DNA from: Sphaerisporangium aureirubrum
Lineage (GTDB): Bacteria > Actinomycetota > Actinomycetes > Streptosporangiales > Streptosporangiaceae
Assembly (NCBI RefSeq): GCF_042658925.1
Contig: NZ_JBHSRF010000006.1
Coordinates: forward strand, 1-64,000
Length of the DNA: 64,000 bases
Direction of reading: 5' to 3'
The notes beneath the pieces are model-generated. The model was not told where the DNA came from and made no database searches. It worked only from the letters and a program-made list of their open reading frames with translations. Shown in pieces: positions 18,676-28,385 of the stretch (its first letter is position 1; every line of letters begins with the position of its first letter). The translations under genes and the position numbers were made by a program.

Positions 18676-19530
18676 TCAGCGGCGGGAGAGGAGGCGGCGC
18701 AGGAGCCAGGTGACCAGGACGATGGCCGCGAGCCCGCCGACCACCGGGGCCAGCCGCTTGAGCAGGGGCATCCCCGCGATCTCCAGGAGGTCCAGGGCCT
18801 CCTCGTCGGGGGTGCGGGACGTGCGGGCGGTCCCGGCCGGGTGGGCGTCGCGGCTGGTGACCTCGTCGGGCTCCGCCGCGTCGTACCGGTCGGGGACGGC
18901 GCTGAGGTGGCGGACGTGGGGCTCGGGCACAGGTTGCTCCTGGAGGCCGGCGACCGGGGCGAGCGGCGTCGCCTCCGGCGGGGAGGGGGACTCGGTGGAC
19001 TCGTTGAAGGGGGTGGCGGCGGGTTCGGCCGACGGCGGCGCGGCACCTTCCGCGAGTGCCTTCTCCGACGGCGGCTCCTGGGACTCGCGCAGCAGCGCGG
19101 CCAGGTTGGCGGCGAACCGGTCGATGAGCTTGGCCCCCACCTCGGCCATCACCCCCCGCCCGAACTGCGCGGGCCGCCCGGTGACGTTGAACGAGGTCCG
19201 CACCGCGACCCGCGTCCACCCGCCCTCGCCGGACAGCTCCGCCTCGACGTCGGCCTTGGCCGTGCCGGTCCCGCGCGCCTCCTTGCCCGAGGCGGAGATG
19301 ACGATCTTGTGCCCGTCCTTGTCGACCGAGGAGAACGACGCCTGCCCCTTGTAGGTCACGGTGATCGGCCCCACCTTGACCTTGAGCCTCCCGGTGAACC
19401 CGTCCCCGTCCACGGTGTCGAGCGTCGCTCCCGGCAGACACGGCGCCACCCGCTCCACGTCGAGGAGCACGGCCCACGCCTGCTCGACCGGAACGGGAAC
19501 CGTGAAGTCATGCTCGAACCGCATCGCCAT
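18676..19530 (-). CDS. coxG: CoxG-like SRPBCC protein with C-terminal membrane anchor
   Basis: A 284-residue protein. Residues 1 to about 150 are a CoxG/SRPBCC lipid-binding-type domain (FEHDFTVPVPVEQAWAVLLDVERVAPCLPGA; FSSVDKDGHKIVISASGKEARGTGTAKADVEAEL). An acidic, Pro/Ser/Thr-rich linker follows, and the C-terminus is one transmembrane helix (LAAIVLVTWLLRRLLSRR). In carboxydotrophs CoxG helps attach CO dehydrogenase to the membrane. It lies 242 bases downstream of the medium-subunit gene on the same strand, beyond a strong hairpin, so it may be separately transcribed. Confidence 0.85.
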   Translation of the reverse strand: MAMRFEHDFTVPVPVEQAWAVLLDVERVAPCLPGATLDTVDGDGFTGRLKVKVGPITVTYKGQASFSSVDKDGHKIVISASGKEARGTGTAKADVEAELSGEGGWTRVAVRTSFNVTGRPAQFGRGVMAEVGAKLIDRFAANLAALLRESQEPPSEKALAEGAAPPSAEPAATPFNESTESPSPPEATPLAPVAGLQEQPVPEPHVRHLSAVPDRYDAAEPDEVTSRDAHPAGTARTSRTPDEEALDLLEIAGMPLLKRLAPVVGGLAAIVLVTWLLRRLLSRR

Positions 19531-19617
19531 CAGATTCTCGGCAGGGACGGTCGCCCCGGGGAGGGCGGGCTCTTCCCTGCCTTCCTCCTCTCACCAGTTC
19601 GTGCGCACGACCGGTTG

Positions 19618-19676
19618 TATGCCGCGATACCCCAATACCGCAGTACCTCAATACCCAATTTCGCTATTGCGGCATA
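19618..19676. repeat. Imperfect inverted repeat in an AT-richer pocket
   Basis: Arms 19618-19629 and 19665-19676 match at 11 of 12 positions (TATGCCGCGATA against TATTGCGGCATA reversed). The loop contains short CAATACC direct repeats. The stretch is notably less GC-rich than its surroundings and lies upstream of coxG, so a regulatory role is possible. Confidence 0.45.
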
Positions 19677-19727
19677 TGGCCGTACGGGCGTCCTGTCCCC
19701 ACCCTACGGCGCGCGCCGCCGCGGTCA

Positions 19728-19761
19728 CGCGGATCCCGGGCAAGGTGACCCGGGATCCGCG
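19728..19761 (-). terminator. Hairpin terminator after the medium-subunit gene
   Basis: A perfect 13-bp stem (CGCGGATCCCGGG and its complement) with an 8-base loop begins 12 bases after the stop of the FAD-subunit gene. It suggests that most transcription of the three-subunit operon ends before coxG. Confidence 0.75.
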
Positions 19762-19772
19762 AGGCGACCGCG

Positions 19773-20653
<881 letters not shown>

Positions 20654-20657
<4 letters not shown>

Positions 20658-23059
20658 GCGGCACCTCCGTTGATGGCTCGCCACACCCGCTCGGGGCCGC
20701 AGGGCATGGGCACGTCGTTGACGCCGTACGGCCGCAGCGCGTCGACGATCGCGTTGACCACGGCGGGGGTCGACGCGATCGTCCCCGCCTCGCCGACGCC
20801 CTTGACGCCGAGCGGGTTGGTGGTGGACGGCGTCTCGGTCCTGTCGGTGACGAAGTCGGGCAGGTCGGCGGCCGAGGGCAGCAGGTAGTCGGCCATCGTG
20901 GTGGTGAGCAGGTTGCCCTCGGCGTCGTACACGGCCTCCTCGAACAGGGCCTGCGCGATGCCCTGGGCGAGCCCGCCGTGCACCTGACCTTCCACGATCA
21001 TCGGATTGACCACCTTGCCGACGTCGTCCACCGCGACGTACGAGCGGATCTTCACGGCGCCGGTCTCGGTGTCCACCTCGACCGCGCACAGGTGGGTGCC
21101 GTGCGGGAACGAGAAGTTGTCCGGGTCGAACGTCGCCGAGGAGTCCAGGCTCGGCTCCACGCCGTCCGGCAGGTTGTGCGCGGCGAACGTCGCCAGCGCC
21201 ACCTCCTGGATCGTCTTGCCCGCGTCGGTGCCGCGCACCCGGAACGTGCCCTCGTGGAACTCGACGTCCTCGGGGGAGGCCTCCAGCATGTGCGCGGCGA
21301 TCTGCTTGGCCTTCTCCTTCACCTTGTCGCAGGCGCGCAGCACCGCGATGCCGCCCACCACCAGCGACCGCGAGCCGTAGGTGTCCATGCCCTTGTGCGA
21401 CACGGCGGTGTCGCCGTGCACCACCGAGACGTCCTCGAACGGCACGCCGAGCGCGTCGGCGACGATCTGGCTCCAGGCCGTCTCGTGGCCCTGACCATGC
21501 GGGCTGGACCCGGTGACCACCTCGACCATGCCGGTCGGCAGCATGCGCACGTCCGCGTGCTCCCAGCCGCCGGCCCCGTAGCTGAGCGAGCCGAGCACCC
21601 GGCTCGGCGCGAGGCCGCACATCTCGGTGAAGGTCGAGGTCCCGATGCCGAGCTGGACCGAGTCGCCCCGCGCGCGCCGGTCGGACTGCTCGGCGCGCAG
21701 CGCGTCGTAGCCGAACAGCCCGAGCGCCTTGTCGGTGGCCGCCTCGTAGTTGCCCGAGTCGTAGGTGAGGCCCGCGATGGTGGCGTAGGGGAACTCCTCG
21801 TGCCTGATCCAGTTGCGCCGCCGCACCTCGATGGGGTCCAGCTTGAGCTCGTGGGCCAGCTCGTCCATCACGCGCTCGATGGCGTACGTCGCCTCGGGCC
21901 GCCCCGCGCCGCGGTAGGCGTCGGTCGGCATCTTGGTGGTGAACACGCCCGTGCAGGTGAAGTCCAGGGCGTCCATCTTGTAGATGCCGTTGTACATGAA
22001 CGCGCCGAGCAGCGGGATGCCCGGCGTGACCAGCATCAGGTAGGCGCCCATGTCGGCCAGCAGGTCCACCCGCAGGCCGCGGATGCGCCCGTCGGCCTCG
22101 GCGGCCAGGGAGATCCGCTGCAGCTGGTCACGGCCGTGGTGGACGGTGAGGTTGCCCTCCGAGCGCGACTCGGTCCACTTGACCGGCTTGCCGAGCCGCC
22201 GCGCCAGGAGCAGCAGCAGCACCTCCTCGGCGGTCACCTGGAGCTTGGAGCCGAAGCCGCCGCCCACGTCGGGGGCGATGACCCGCAGCTTGTGCTCGGG
22301 GATGCCGGTGACCTGCGCCAGCATGATGCGCAGGATGTGCGGGATCTGCGTGGCCGAGTGCAGGGTGAAGGTGTCGCCGTCGGTCTGCGCGACCACCGCC
22401 CTCGGCTCCATCGCCGAAGGGATGAGCCGCTGCTGCACGTAGGTGCGCTCGATGACCACGGGCGCGTCCTGGAACGCCGCGTCGGCGTCCCCGGCGGCGA
22501 ACTTCCACACGAACGACCGGTTGCCCTGCTCGTGCACCTTCGGGGCGCCCTCCTTGAGCGCCTCGGTCATGTCCACCACGGCGGGCAGCGGGTCGTAGTC
22601 GACCTCGACGGCCTCCAGGGCGTCCGCCGCCTTGTACCGGTCGGTGGCGACGACGCAGGCGACGGCCTCGCCCGCGTACCTGACCTCGTCCACGGCCATC
22701 GGCGGGTGGTCGGGGATCACGATGTCCTCGGTGACCGGCCAGGCGCACGGCAGGCTGCCCTGCTCGCCGGCGAGGTCGCGCCCGCTGAAGGCCGCCACCA
22801 CGCCGGGCAGGCCGAGCGCCGCCGAGACGTCCACGCGGGTCACTCGCGCGTGCGCCATGGGGCTGCGCAGGAACGCCACGTAGAGCATGCCGGGCAGCTG
22901 GATGTTGTCGGTCCATCGGGTGCGGCCGGTGACCAGGCGCGCGTCCTCCTTGCGGCGGCGCGCCGCGCCCACCTCGGTGCGGCCGGGGACGGGCTCGCCG
23001 AGCATGTCGTTCTCGGTGATGGTGCGGGCCACCATCCCGGCGTCCAGTTCCTCGGTCAT
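20654..23059 (-). CDS. coxL: Molybdenum hydroxylase large subunit (form II CO-dehydrogenase-like)
   Basis: An 801-residue molybdopterin-cytosine-dinucleotide-type catalytic subunit. The active-site loop AYRGAGR at residues 381-387 is the form II signature, not the AYXCSFR loop of true form I CO dehydrogenase. So the substrate may be another small molecule, such as an N-heterocycle or aldehyde. Other motifs are GGGFGSKLQVTAEEVLLLLLARRLGKP and the late NPLGVKGVGEAGTI that carries the conserved Glu. The ATG at 23059 (MTEELDAGM) overlaps the small-subunit stop by ATGA. The symbol reflects family naming only. Confidence 0.9.
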
Positions 23060-23562
23060 CGGGCGCCCTCCCCGCCGGTCGCGGCGGTCTCCTGGCCGCT
23101 CATGCCGTGGGCGCCGCGCCGTACGGCCCGGACGATGTTGGTGTAGCCGGTGCACCGGCACAGGTTGCCCTCAAGGCCCTGGCGGATGGCGTCGTCGGAG
23201 GGGTCGGGGTCGTCCTTGAGCAGGTCGATGGCCGCCATGATCATGCCGGGGGTGCAGTAGCCGCACTGCAGGGCGTGCTCCTCGTGGAAGGCCTGCTGCA
23301 TGGGATGCCAGCCCCCTCCGTCGCCGGAGAGGCCTTCGACGGTGACGACGTCGGATCCGTCGGCCTGGACGGCCAGGATCGAGCAGCTCTTGGCGCTGCG
23401 GCCGTCCAGCATGACGGTGCAGGCACCGCAGTTGCCGGTGTCGCAGCCGATGGGTGTGCCGGTCCGGCCGATGCGATCGCGCAGCAGATGGACGAGCAGC
23501 AGCCGGGGCTCCACCTCCTCCTCGTACGCGATTCCGTCGACGGTGACGGTTATACGGGTCAT
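23056..23562 (-). CDS. coxS: Molybdenum hydroxylase 2Fe-2S (small) subunit
   Basis: A 168-residue protein with two 2Fe-2S clusters. The ferredoxin-type cluster uses Cys40, Cys45, Cys48 and Cys60 (GCDTGNCGACTV). The second uses Cys100, Cys103, Cys135 and Cys137 (CGYCTPGM, CRCTGY). It relays electrons from the molybdenum centre to FAD. It is first in the operon; the ATG at 23562 follows a GGAGG a few bases upstream, and the longer frame to 23763 is rejected. The gene order small-large-medium differs from the medium-small-large order of classic cox operons. Confidence 0.93.
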   Translation of the reverse strand: MTRITVTVDGIAYEEEVEPRLLLVHLLRDRIGRTGTPIGCDTGNCGACTVMLDGRSAKSCSILAVQADGSDVVTVEGLSGDGGGWHPMQQAFHEEHALQCGYCTPGMIMAAIDLLKDDPDPSDDAIRQGLEGNLCRCTGYTNIVRAVRRGAHGMSGQETAATGGEGAR

Positions 23563-23797
23563 TCGTCCTCCATGCGCGCGCTGTCCGGCCGTCCTCGCTG
23601 ACGTACGGCCATGGGGCCGTGGTCCCGTGCGCGGCCAGTGCGGACCTCGCTGGAGGTGGAGCTTCGGCAGGCGCCGGGACCTGGCGAGCGCACTAACGGG
23701 GATCGAAGTGATTGGAGTGAGAACCGACAAATGCGAAAGTACGCCTATCGGCTCCCCGGTCAACCCCCGTGGTGGTAAAACCCGCGCCCCACCCGTC

Positions 23798-24034
23798 TCA
23801 GCGCTTGCGCGACACGCGCGCGATCACCGCGAAGAAACCGGCGAAACCCAGGCCGAACACGAGGCTGAGGAGCATCGTGAGGGCGTCGGGCGCCGGCTCC
23901 ACGAGGTATCTCACTCCGATCCCGACGAACAGCAGGCCGGAGAACAGCGACAGCCAGTCGGTGCGGTGCCAGTACCGGCGCTCCTTCTTCACCGGCGCGC
24001 CGTCCGGGCCGATCTCCCTCGCGTCAGGCCGCAC
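23798..24034 (-). CDS. Small two-helix membrane protein
   Basis: A 78-residue protein with a charged N-terminus (KKERRYWHRTDW) and two hydrophobic segments (LSLFSGLLFVGIGVRYLV; LTMLLSLVFGLGFAGFFAVIA), ending in RVSRKR. Its GTG start overlaps the end of the LiaF-like gene by 11 bases, so the two are coupled and it probably acts in the same envelope-stress module. I do not recognise a named family. Confidence 0.7.
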   Translation of the reverse strand: MRPDAREIGPDGAPVKKERRYWHRTDWLSLFSGLLFVGIGVRYLVEPAPDALTMLLSLVFGLGFAGFFAVIARVSRKR

Positions 24035-25547
24035 GGCGCACCTCCACGTCCCCGATGCCCGCCTTGACGTGCAGCTCGATCACCGGCACCGGGCCGGTCA
24101 CCGGCACGTCCGGCTCCAGCACCCCGTTGTGGGTGATGTCCGCGCCGCCCTCCACCTTGTGCTCGATCTTGACGTCGCCGAGGCGGGTCTGGCCGAACAC
24201 CTCGACCCTGGCGTCGCGCGGCACGATGACCTTGATCTCGCCGATGGCGACCTCGGCGTCGAAGCGCGTGCGCGACCCGGGGGTCAGCTTGGTGTCGCTC
24301 AGGTCGAGCGTGCCGTCCCCGAGGCCCACCGAGTAGGTGCGCTCCAGATGGCTGGTGTCGACCGGCTCCCAGGTGTAGCTGCCGATCTTCTTCGGGATGT
24401 CGCTCACGCTCGCCCCGCCGATCAGGACGAGGGACAGGATGGTCCCGGTCGCGACCAGCCCGGTGCCACGGTCGAACCACGTGGTGACGAGCAGTCCCGC
24501 GCCGACGATGATGAGTGCCACTCCGCCGATCAACGGCAGGTGGGACGGGCTTGGCGGCGCCTGCGCAGCGACCATGATGCCTCCGACCAGGAACGCGATG
24601 AACGTGGTGATCCCGCCGATGTAGGCCCTCGGCCGCTTCTTGGACTTCTTCGCGGGGGCCTGACCGGTGCCGGACTGGCCCCAGTAGTGGTAGGGATCTT
24701 GGTACGGCCGCTGGGCGTAGGGGCCGTGGGGGGCGAAGGCCTCGCCCGAGGAGTCGTAGCCGCTCGTCCGGCCCGGCCTGGTGGCGGGCGACGGGAAGGC
24801 GGGCGGCGGGACGGTCGCGGACGCGGCGGCCAGCCGCGCGTCACGCGCCAGCTCCGACAGCGACCGGTACGGCGGCGGCGAGCCCGGCGCCTGCGCGCCC
24901 GGTTCCTGTGCGTCCGTCTGGACGCCCGGTGCCTGCGTGCCCGGTGCGTGCGCGGGCGGCGCGTCCTGCGGGTAGTCCGTCGCGGGCATCCCGGTGACGG
25001 GCGTGCCAGTGGCGGGCGAGAACTCCTGCGGAGGGTACGGATAGGGCGCCGGGGCGGGCCGGCGGCCGGAGGTGCGCAGGCGCTCGGGGAGCGACCGGGC
25101 CAGGCCCAGAAGGTCCACGCCGCGCGAGTGCGCCACCAGCAGGGAGATCGCCAGCAGCGTGCCGACGACGACGGTCGCCGTGCCGATGCCGTCGGCGGCG
25201 AGGTTGATGACCAGGCCCAGCGTGAAGATCGCGCCGAGCACCCCCAGCACGGTCTCGGGATCGAAGATCCGGCGGCTCCACTGCTCGGCGTACCCCGGGC
25301 CGCCGTCCGGCGCCCGCATCAGCAGGAACGCCGCGACGTACAGCATGATGCCGATGCCGGAGCCGATGACCAGGGCCGCGAAACCCACCCGGAAGATCAC
25401 GGGGTCCATCCCCGCGTACCTCCCGAGGCCCGCGCACACCCCGGTGATCATGCGGCCTTCGTTGCTGCGGGCGAGCACGCGCTCCTCGTCCACAGCCGCG
25501 AAAGTAACGTCTCCGGGCTGCGGGCCGGGTTCGCCTGCTTCTGTCAT
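24024..25547 (-). CDS. PspC-domain, LiaF-like membrane protein
   Basis: A 507-residue protein. An N-terminal PspC domain (LARSNEGRMITGVCAGLGRYAGMDPVIFRVGF, then LYVAAFLLM) is followed by membrane helices, a long Pro/Ala/Gly-rich cytosolic linker (about 170-310), more helices, and a beta-helical C-terminus (VAIGEIKVIVPRDARVEVFG; LGDVKIEH) like the LiaF/YvqF output domain. LiaF proteins hold a sensor kinase inactive until the envelope is damaged. The start at 25547 is chosen because the PspC domain follows directly. The kinase gene is divergent, 133 bases away. Confidence 0.82.
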   Translation of the reverse strand: MTEAGEPGPQPGDVTFAAVDEERVLARSNEGRMITGVCAGLGRYAGMDPVIFRVGFAALVIGSGIGIMLYVAAFLLMRAPDGGPGYAEQWSRRIFDPETVLGVLGAIFTLGLVINLAADGIGTATVVVGTLLAISLLVAHSRGVDLLGLARSLPERLRTSGRRPAPAPYPYPPQEFSPATGTPVTGMPATDYPQDAPPAHAPGTQAPGVQTDAQEPGAQAPGSPPPYRSLSELARDARLAAASATVPPPAFPSPATRPGRTSGYDSSGEAFAPHGPYAQRPYQDPYHYWGQSGTGQAPAKKSKKRPRAYIGGITTFIAFLVGGIMVAAQAPPSPSHLPLIGGVALIIVGAGLLVTTWFDRGTGLVATGTILSLVLIGGASVSDIPKKIGSYTWEPVDTSHLERTYSVGLGDGTLDLSDTKLTPGSRTRFDAEVAIGEIKVIVPRDARVEVFGQTRLGDVKIEHKVEGGADITHNGVLEPDVPVTGPVPVIELHVKAGIGDVEVRRAA

Positions 25548-25680
25548 GGGTCCATCCTGGCGGCGGCCGGTCCCCCGCCACCATCCGGGAGACCCCTGAG
25601 TCGTCCCCGAGCCCTCAGGGGGTGGGTCAGGGAGCGCCCTGATGCGCGGGGGGTCGTTCACGTGTGACGATGCATGGGAG

Positions 25681-26868
25681 ATGAGCGAGACTCCCACAAT
25701 CCCCGAGGCCCCCCCGAGGCTTGTCCGGCCGATGCGCGGCCGGCTGGTCGCGGGCGTCGCCGAGGGCGCAGCCGGCCAGCTGGGGCTGGACCCCGTCGTG
25801 CTGCGCCTCGCCTTCGTGCTGCTCAGCGTGCTGGACGGCGTGGGCATCATCGCCTACGCCGCCCTGTGGATGTTCACCCCGCGCGAGCCGTACGAAGGGG
25901 AGGCTCCGCCCCGCGACTGGGGCCAGTTCGTCGCCTACGCGGTGCTCGGCCTGGCGCTGACCGCCTTCGGCTGGCTCACCGGCGCCGCCAGCGGCGGGGT
26001 CGGCACCTGGTCCATCGCCGTCGGCGGCATCGGCACGCTGATCCTCTGGCAGCAGGCCGAGCCGGGCCGGCGGCAGCGCTGGATGACCGACGCCGTGCGC
26101 CAGGTGCGCCGTTCGTGGGTCCGCACCGCCCTCGGGCTGATGCTCGTGGTGATCGGCGCGATCGGCTTCCTCGCCGCGCAGGGCAAGCTCGCCGAGGCCC
26201 GCCCCGGGCTGCTGTTCACCGCCGTCGTGGTCGGCGGCATCGGCCTGATCGCCGCGCCGTGGCTGACCGGCCTGTGGAAGGAACTGCAGAAGGAGCGCCG
26301 CGAGCGCATCCGGCAGGAGGAGCGGGCCGAGATGGCGGCGCACGTGCACGACTCGGTGCTGCACACCCTGACCCTGATCCAGCGCAACGCGAGCGACCCG
26401 TTCGAGGTGACCCGGCTGGCCAGGTCCCAGGAGCGCGAGCTGCGCAACTGGTTGTACCAGCCCAAGGCGGACGCCGACGCGTCCATGGCCGCCGCGGTGC
26501 GCCGGGTGTGCGCCGAGATCGAGGACGAGCACGGGGTGCCCATCGAGATCGTCTGCGTGGGGGACTGCGACCTGGACGACCAGCTGCGTGCCATGCTTCA
26601 GGCGACCCGGCAGGCCATGGTGAACGCGGCCAAGTACGCCGAGGCGCCGGTCATCTCGGTGTACGCCGAGGTGGAGGGCGAGGAGGTCACCGTGTTCGTC
26701 CGTGACCGGGGCAAGGGCTTCAGCATGGACGACGTCCCCGACGACCGCATGGGCATCCGCCAGTCGATCATCGGCAGGATGGAGCGTCACGGCGGGAGCG
26801 CCCGCGTAAAGACTGGACCGGGCGAGGGTACGGAAGTAATGCTGACGATGAAGCGGGAACGGGTGTGA
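25681..26868 (+). CDS. PspC-domain sensor histidine kinase (LiaS-like)
   Basis: A 395-residue kinase. The N-terminus is a PspC domain (VRPMRGRLVAGVAEGAAGQLGLDPVVLRLAFVLL) followed by several helices. The HisKA_3-type phosphoacceptor is His223 in AAHVHDSVLHTLTLIQ, and an HATPase domain has the N-box-like RQAMVNAAKYAEAP, DRGKGF and GIRQSIIGRMERHGG. ATG at 25681 follows GGGAG. It is cotranscribed with the LuxR response regulator 37 bases downstream. Confidence 0.88.
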   Translation: MSETPTIPEAPPRLVRPMRGRLVAGVAEGAAGQLGLDPVVLRLAFVLLSVLDGVGIIAYAALWMFTPREPYEGEAPPRDWGQFVAYAVLGLALTAFGWLTGAASGGVGTWSIAVGGIGTLILWQQAEPGRRQRWMTDAVRQVRRSWVRTALGLMLVVIGAIGFLAAQGKLAEARPGLLFTAVVVGGIGLIAAPWLTGLWKELQKERRERIRQEERAEMAAHVHDSVLHTLTLIQRNASDPFEVTRLARSQERELRNWLYQPKADADASMAAAVRRVCAEIEDEHGVPIEIVCVGDCDLDDQLRAMLQATRQAMVNAAKYAEAPVISVYAEVEGEEVTVFVRDRGKGFSMDDVPDDRMGIRQSIIGRMERHGGSARVKTGPGEGTEVMLTMKRERV

Positions 26869-26905
26869 ACCGGCGGCCCGCCCTCACGGTGAGAAGGAAA
26901 CTGCG

Positions 26906-27544
26906 GTGAACGTGGTCAAGGTACTGATCGTGGACGACCACCGGCTCTTCCGGTCGGGCGTGCGCGCCGAGCTGGACTCCCGGATCGAGGTGATCGGCGA
27001 GGCCGAGGACGTCGACTCCGCGGTCTCCGCCATCGACGAGCTGCGCCCCGACGTGGTGTTGCTCGACGTCCACATGCCCGGCGGCGGCGGCCAGGAGGTC
27101 CTGCGCCGCGTGCTCGGGTCCGGCGCCCAGGTCCGGTTCCTCGCCCTCTCGGTCTCCGACGCCGCCGAGGACGTCATCGGGGTCATCCGCGGCGGCGCCC
27201 GGGGGTACGTCACCAAGACGATCAGCGGGCGCGAGCTCACCGACGCCATCGTCCGCGTCTCGGAGGGGGACGCCGTCTTCTCGCCGCGCCTGGCCGGTTT
27301 CGTGCTGGACGCCTTCGCCTCCACCGAGGCGCCGTCCATCGACCCCGAGCTGGACTCCCTGACCACCCGCGAACGCGAGGTGCTGCGGCTGATCGCCCGG
27401 GGCTACGCCTACAAGGAGATCGCCAAGGAGCTGTTCATCTCGGTGAAGACGGTCGAGACCCACGTCTCCTCGGTCCTGCGCAAGCTCCAGCTGTCCAACC
27501 GCCACGAGCTGTCCCGGTGGGCCACGGCCCGCCGCCTGGTCTGA
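26906..27544 (+). CDS. NarL/LuxR-family response regulator
   Basis: A 212-residue regulator. The receiver domain has DD at 10-11, the phosphoacceptor Asp54 in VVLLDVHMPG, and the Lys in GYVTKTIS. The C-terminal LuxR helix-turn-helix (LTTREREVLRLIARGYAYKEIAKELFI; VKTVETHVSSVLRKL) binds DNA. It is the partner of the PspC kinase just upstream. The GTG start is preceded by GAGAAGGAAA. Confidence 0.93.
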   Translation: MNVVKVLIVDDHRLFRSGVRAELDSRIEVIGEAEDVDSAVSAIDELRPDVVLLDVHMPGGGGQEVLRRVLGSGAQVRFLALSVSDAAEDVIGVIRGGARGYVTKTISGRELTDAIVRVSEGDAVFSPRLAGFVLDAFASTEAPSIDPELDSLTTREREVLRLIARGYAYKEIAKELFISVKTVETHVSSVLRKLQLSNRHELSRWATARRLV

Positions 27545-27622
27545 CCCGGCGCACCGTTCCAGTAGGTCTCACTTTGGTGGAGCGGTTGTGCGGGGAACGG
27601 TTCGGTCCGCCAGGATTGGAAC

Positions 27623-28336
27623 GTGACCCCTCGCACAGTGCTTTCTCTGGTCCTGCTGGCCGTACTCGTCACCGGGTGCGGGGGCTTGAACGTTCCGGAC
27701 GGCTCGGGCGCGCCCGACTCGTCCGGGTCCTCGCAGCCCGAGCCGTCCGTGTCCGCCGGGCCGTCCAAGGACGAGCAGCCCGCCGGCCAGACCTTCGAAG
27801 AGGACGTCCAGCTCGCCCGGACCCTCACCGAGAAGTTCTGGCAGCAGAGGTTCGAGGCGGCCGGCCAGTCCTACCGGCCGCTGACGCGCTTCGAGGCGTA
27901 CTCCGGTGACGGCGGGCCCGACTGCGGCGGCCAGGCCTCCGTGCCGAACAACGCGTTCTACTGCCCGGTGGGCCACTTCGTCGCCTACGACGAGGACTGG
28001 ATGCGCTCGCTGTACGACCAGCTCGGCGACGGCTCGGTGTACGTCATCGTGCCGCACGAGATCGGGCACGCCGTGCAGGCCCAGCTCATGCGGGACTTCA
28101 GCTTCAGCGTCGAGCGCGAGCTCCAGGCCGACTGCTACGCCGGGGGCGCGCTCGGCGGCCTGGTGCAGAGCAAGCAGTTGCAGGCCGAGGACGGCGACGA
28201 GGACGAGCTGATGACCAACCTCGCCGCGGCGGGCGACCCCACCGACGCCTGGTGGCGCGAGGACGCGCACGGCACCGCCGCCCAGCGCCAGCAGTCCTTC
28301 GCCGGCGGCTACAACGACGGGATCGACTCCTGCTGA
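27623..28336 (+). CDS. Neutral zinc metallopeptidase, putative lipoprotein
   Basis: A 237-residue exported protein. The N-terminus has a lipobox, LLAVLVTGCGG, and then a Ser/Pro/Gly linker. The protease domain has HEIGHAVQ as the zinc-binding HExxH and ERELQADCYAGG, the third ligand region of the YpfJ/zinc metallopeptidase family (typical QADCxAG). Cys pairs (GPDCGGQASVPNNAFYC) probably form disulfides. It acts outside the membrane; its substrate is unknown. The GTG start gives a good signal peptide. Confidence 0.87.
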   Translation: MTPRTVLSLVLLAVLVTGCGGLNVPDGSGAPDSSGSSQPEPSVSAGPSKDEQPAGQTFEEDVQLARTLTEKFWQQRFEAAGQSYRPLTRFEAYSGDGGPDCGGQASVPNNAFYCPVGHFVAYDEDWMRSLYDQLGDGSVYVIVPHEIGHAVQAQLMRDFSFSVERELQADCYAGGALGGLVQSKQLQAEDGDEDELMTNLAAAGDPTDAWWREDAHGTAAQRQQSFAGGYNDGIDSC

Positions 28337-28385
28337 CGTAGCCTGCTGGTCGTAGGCGGGGGCGACCACGAGCGGACGGGCGGCC

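Noticed and set aside
20978..23146. Plus-strand frame of 722 codons over the large-subunit gene
   Set aside because: Antisense shadow; the molybdenum hydroxylase motifs are on the minus strand.
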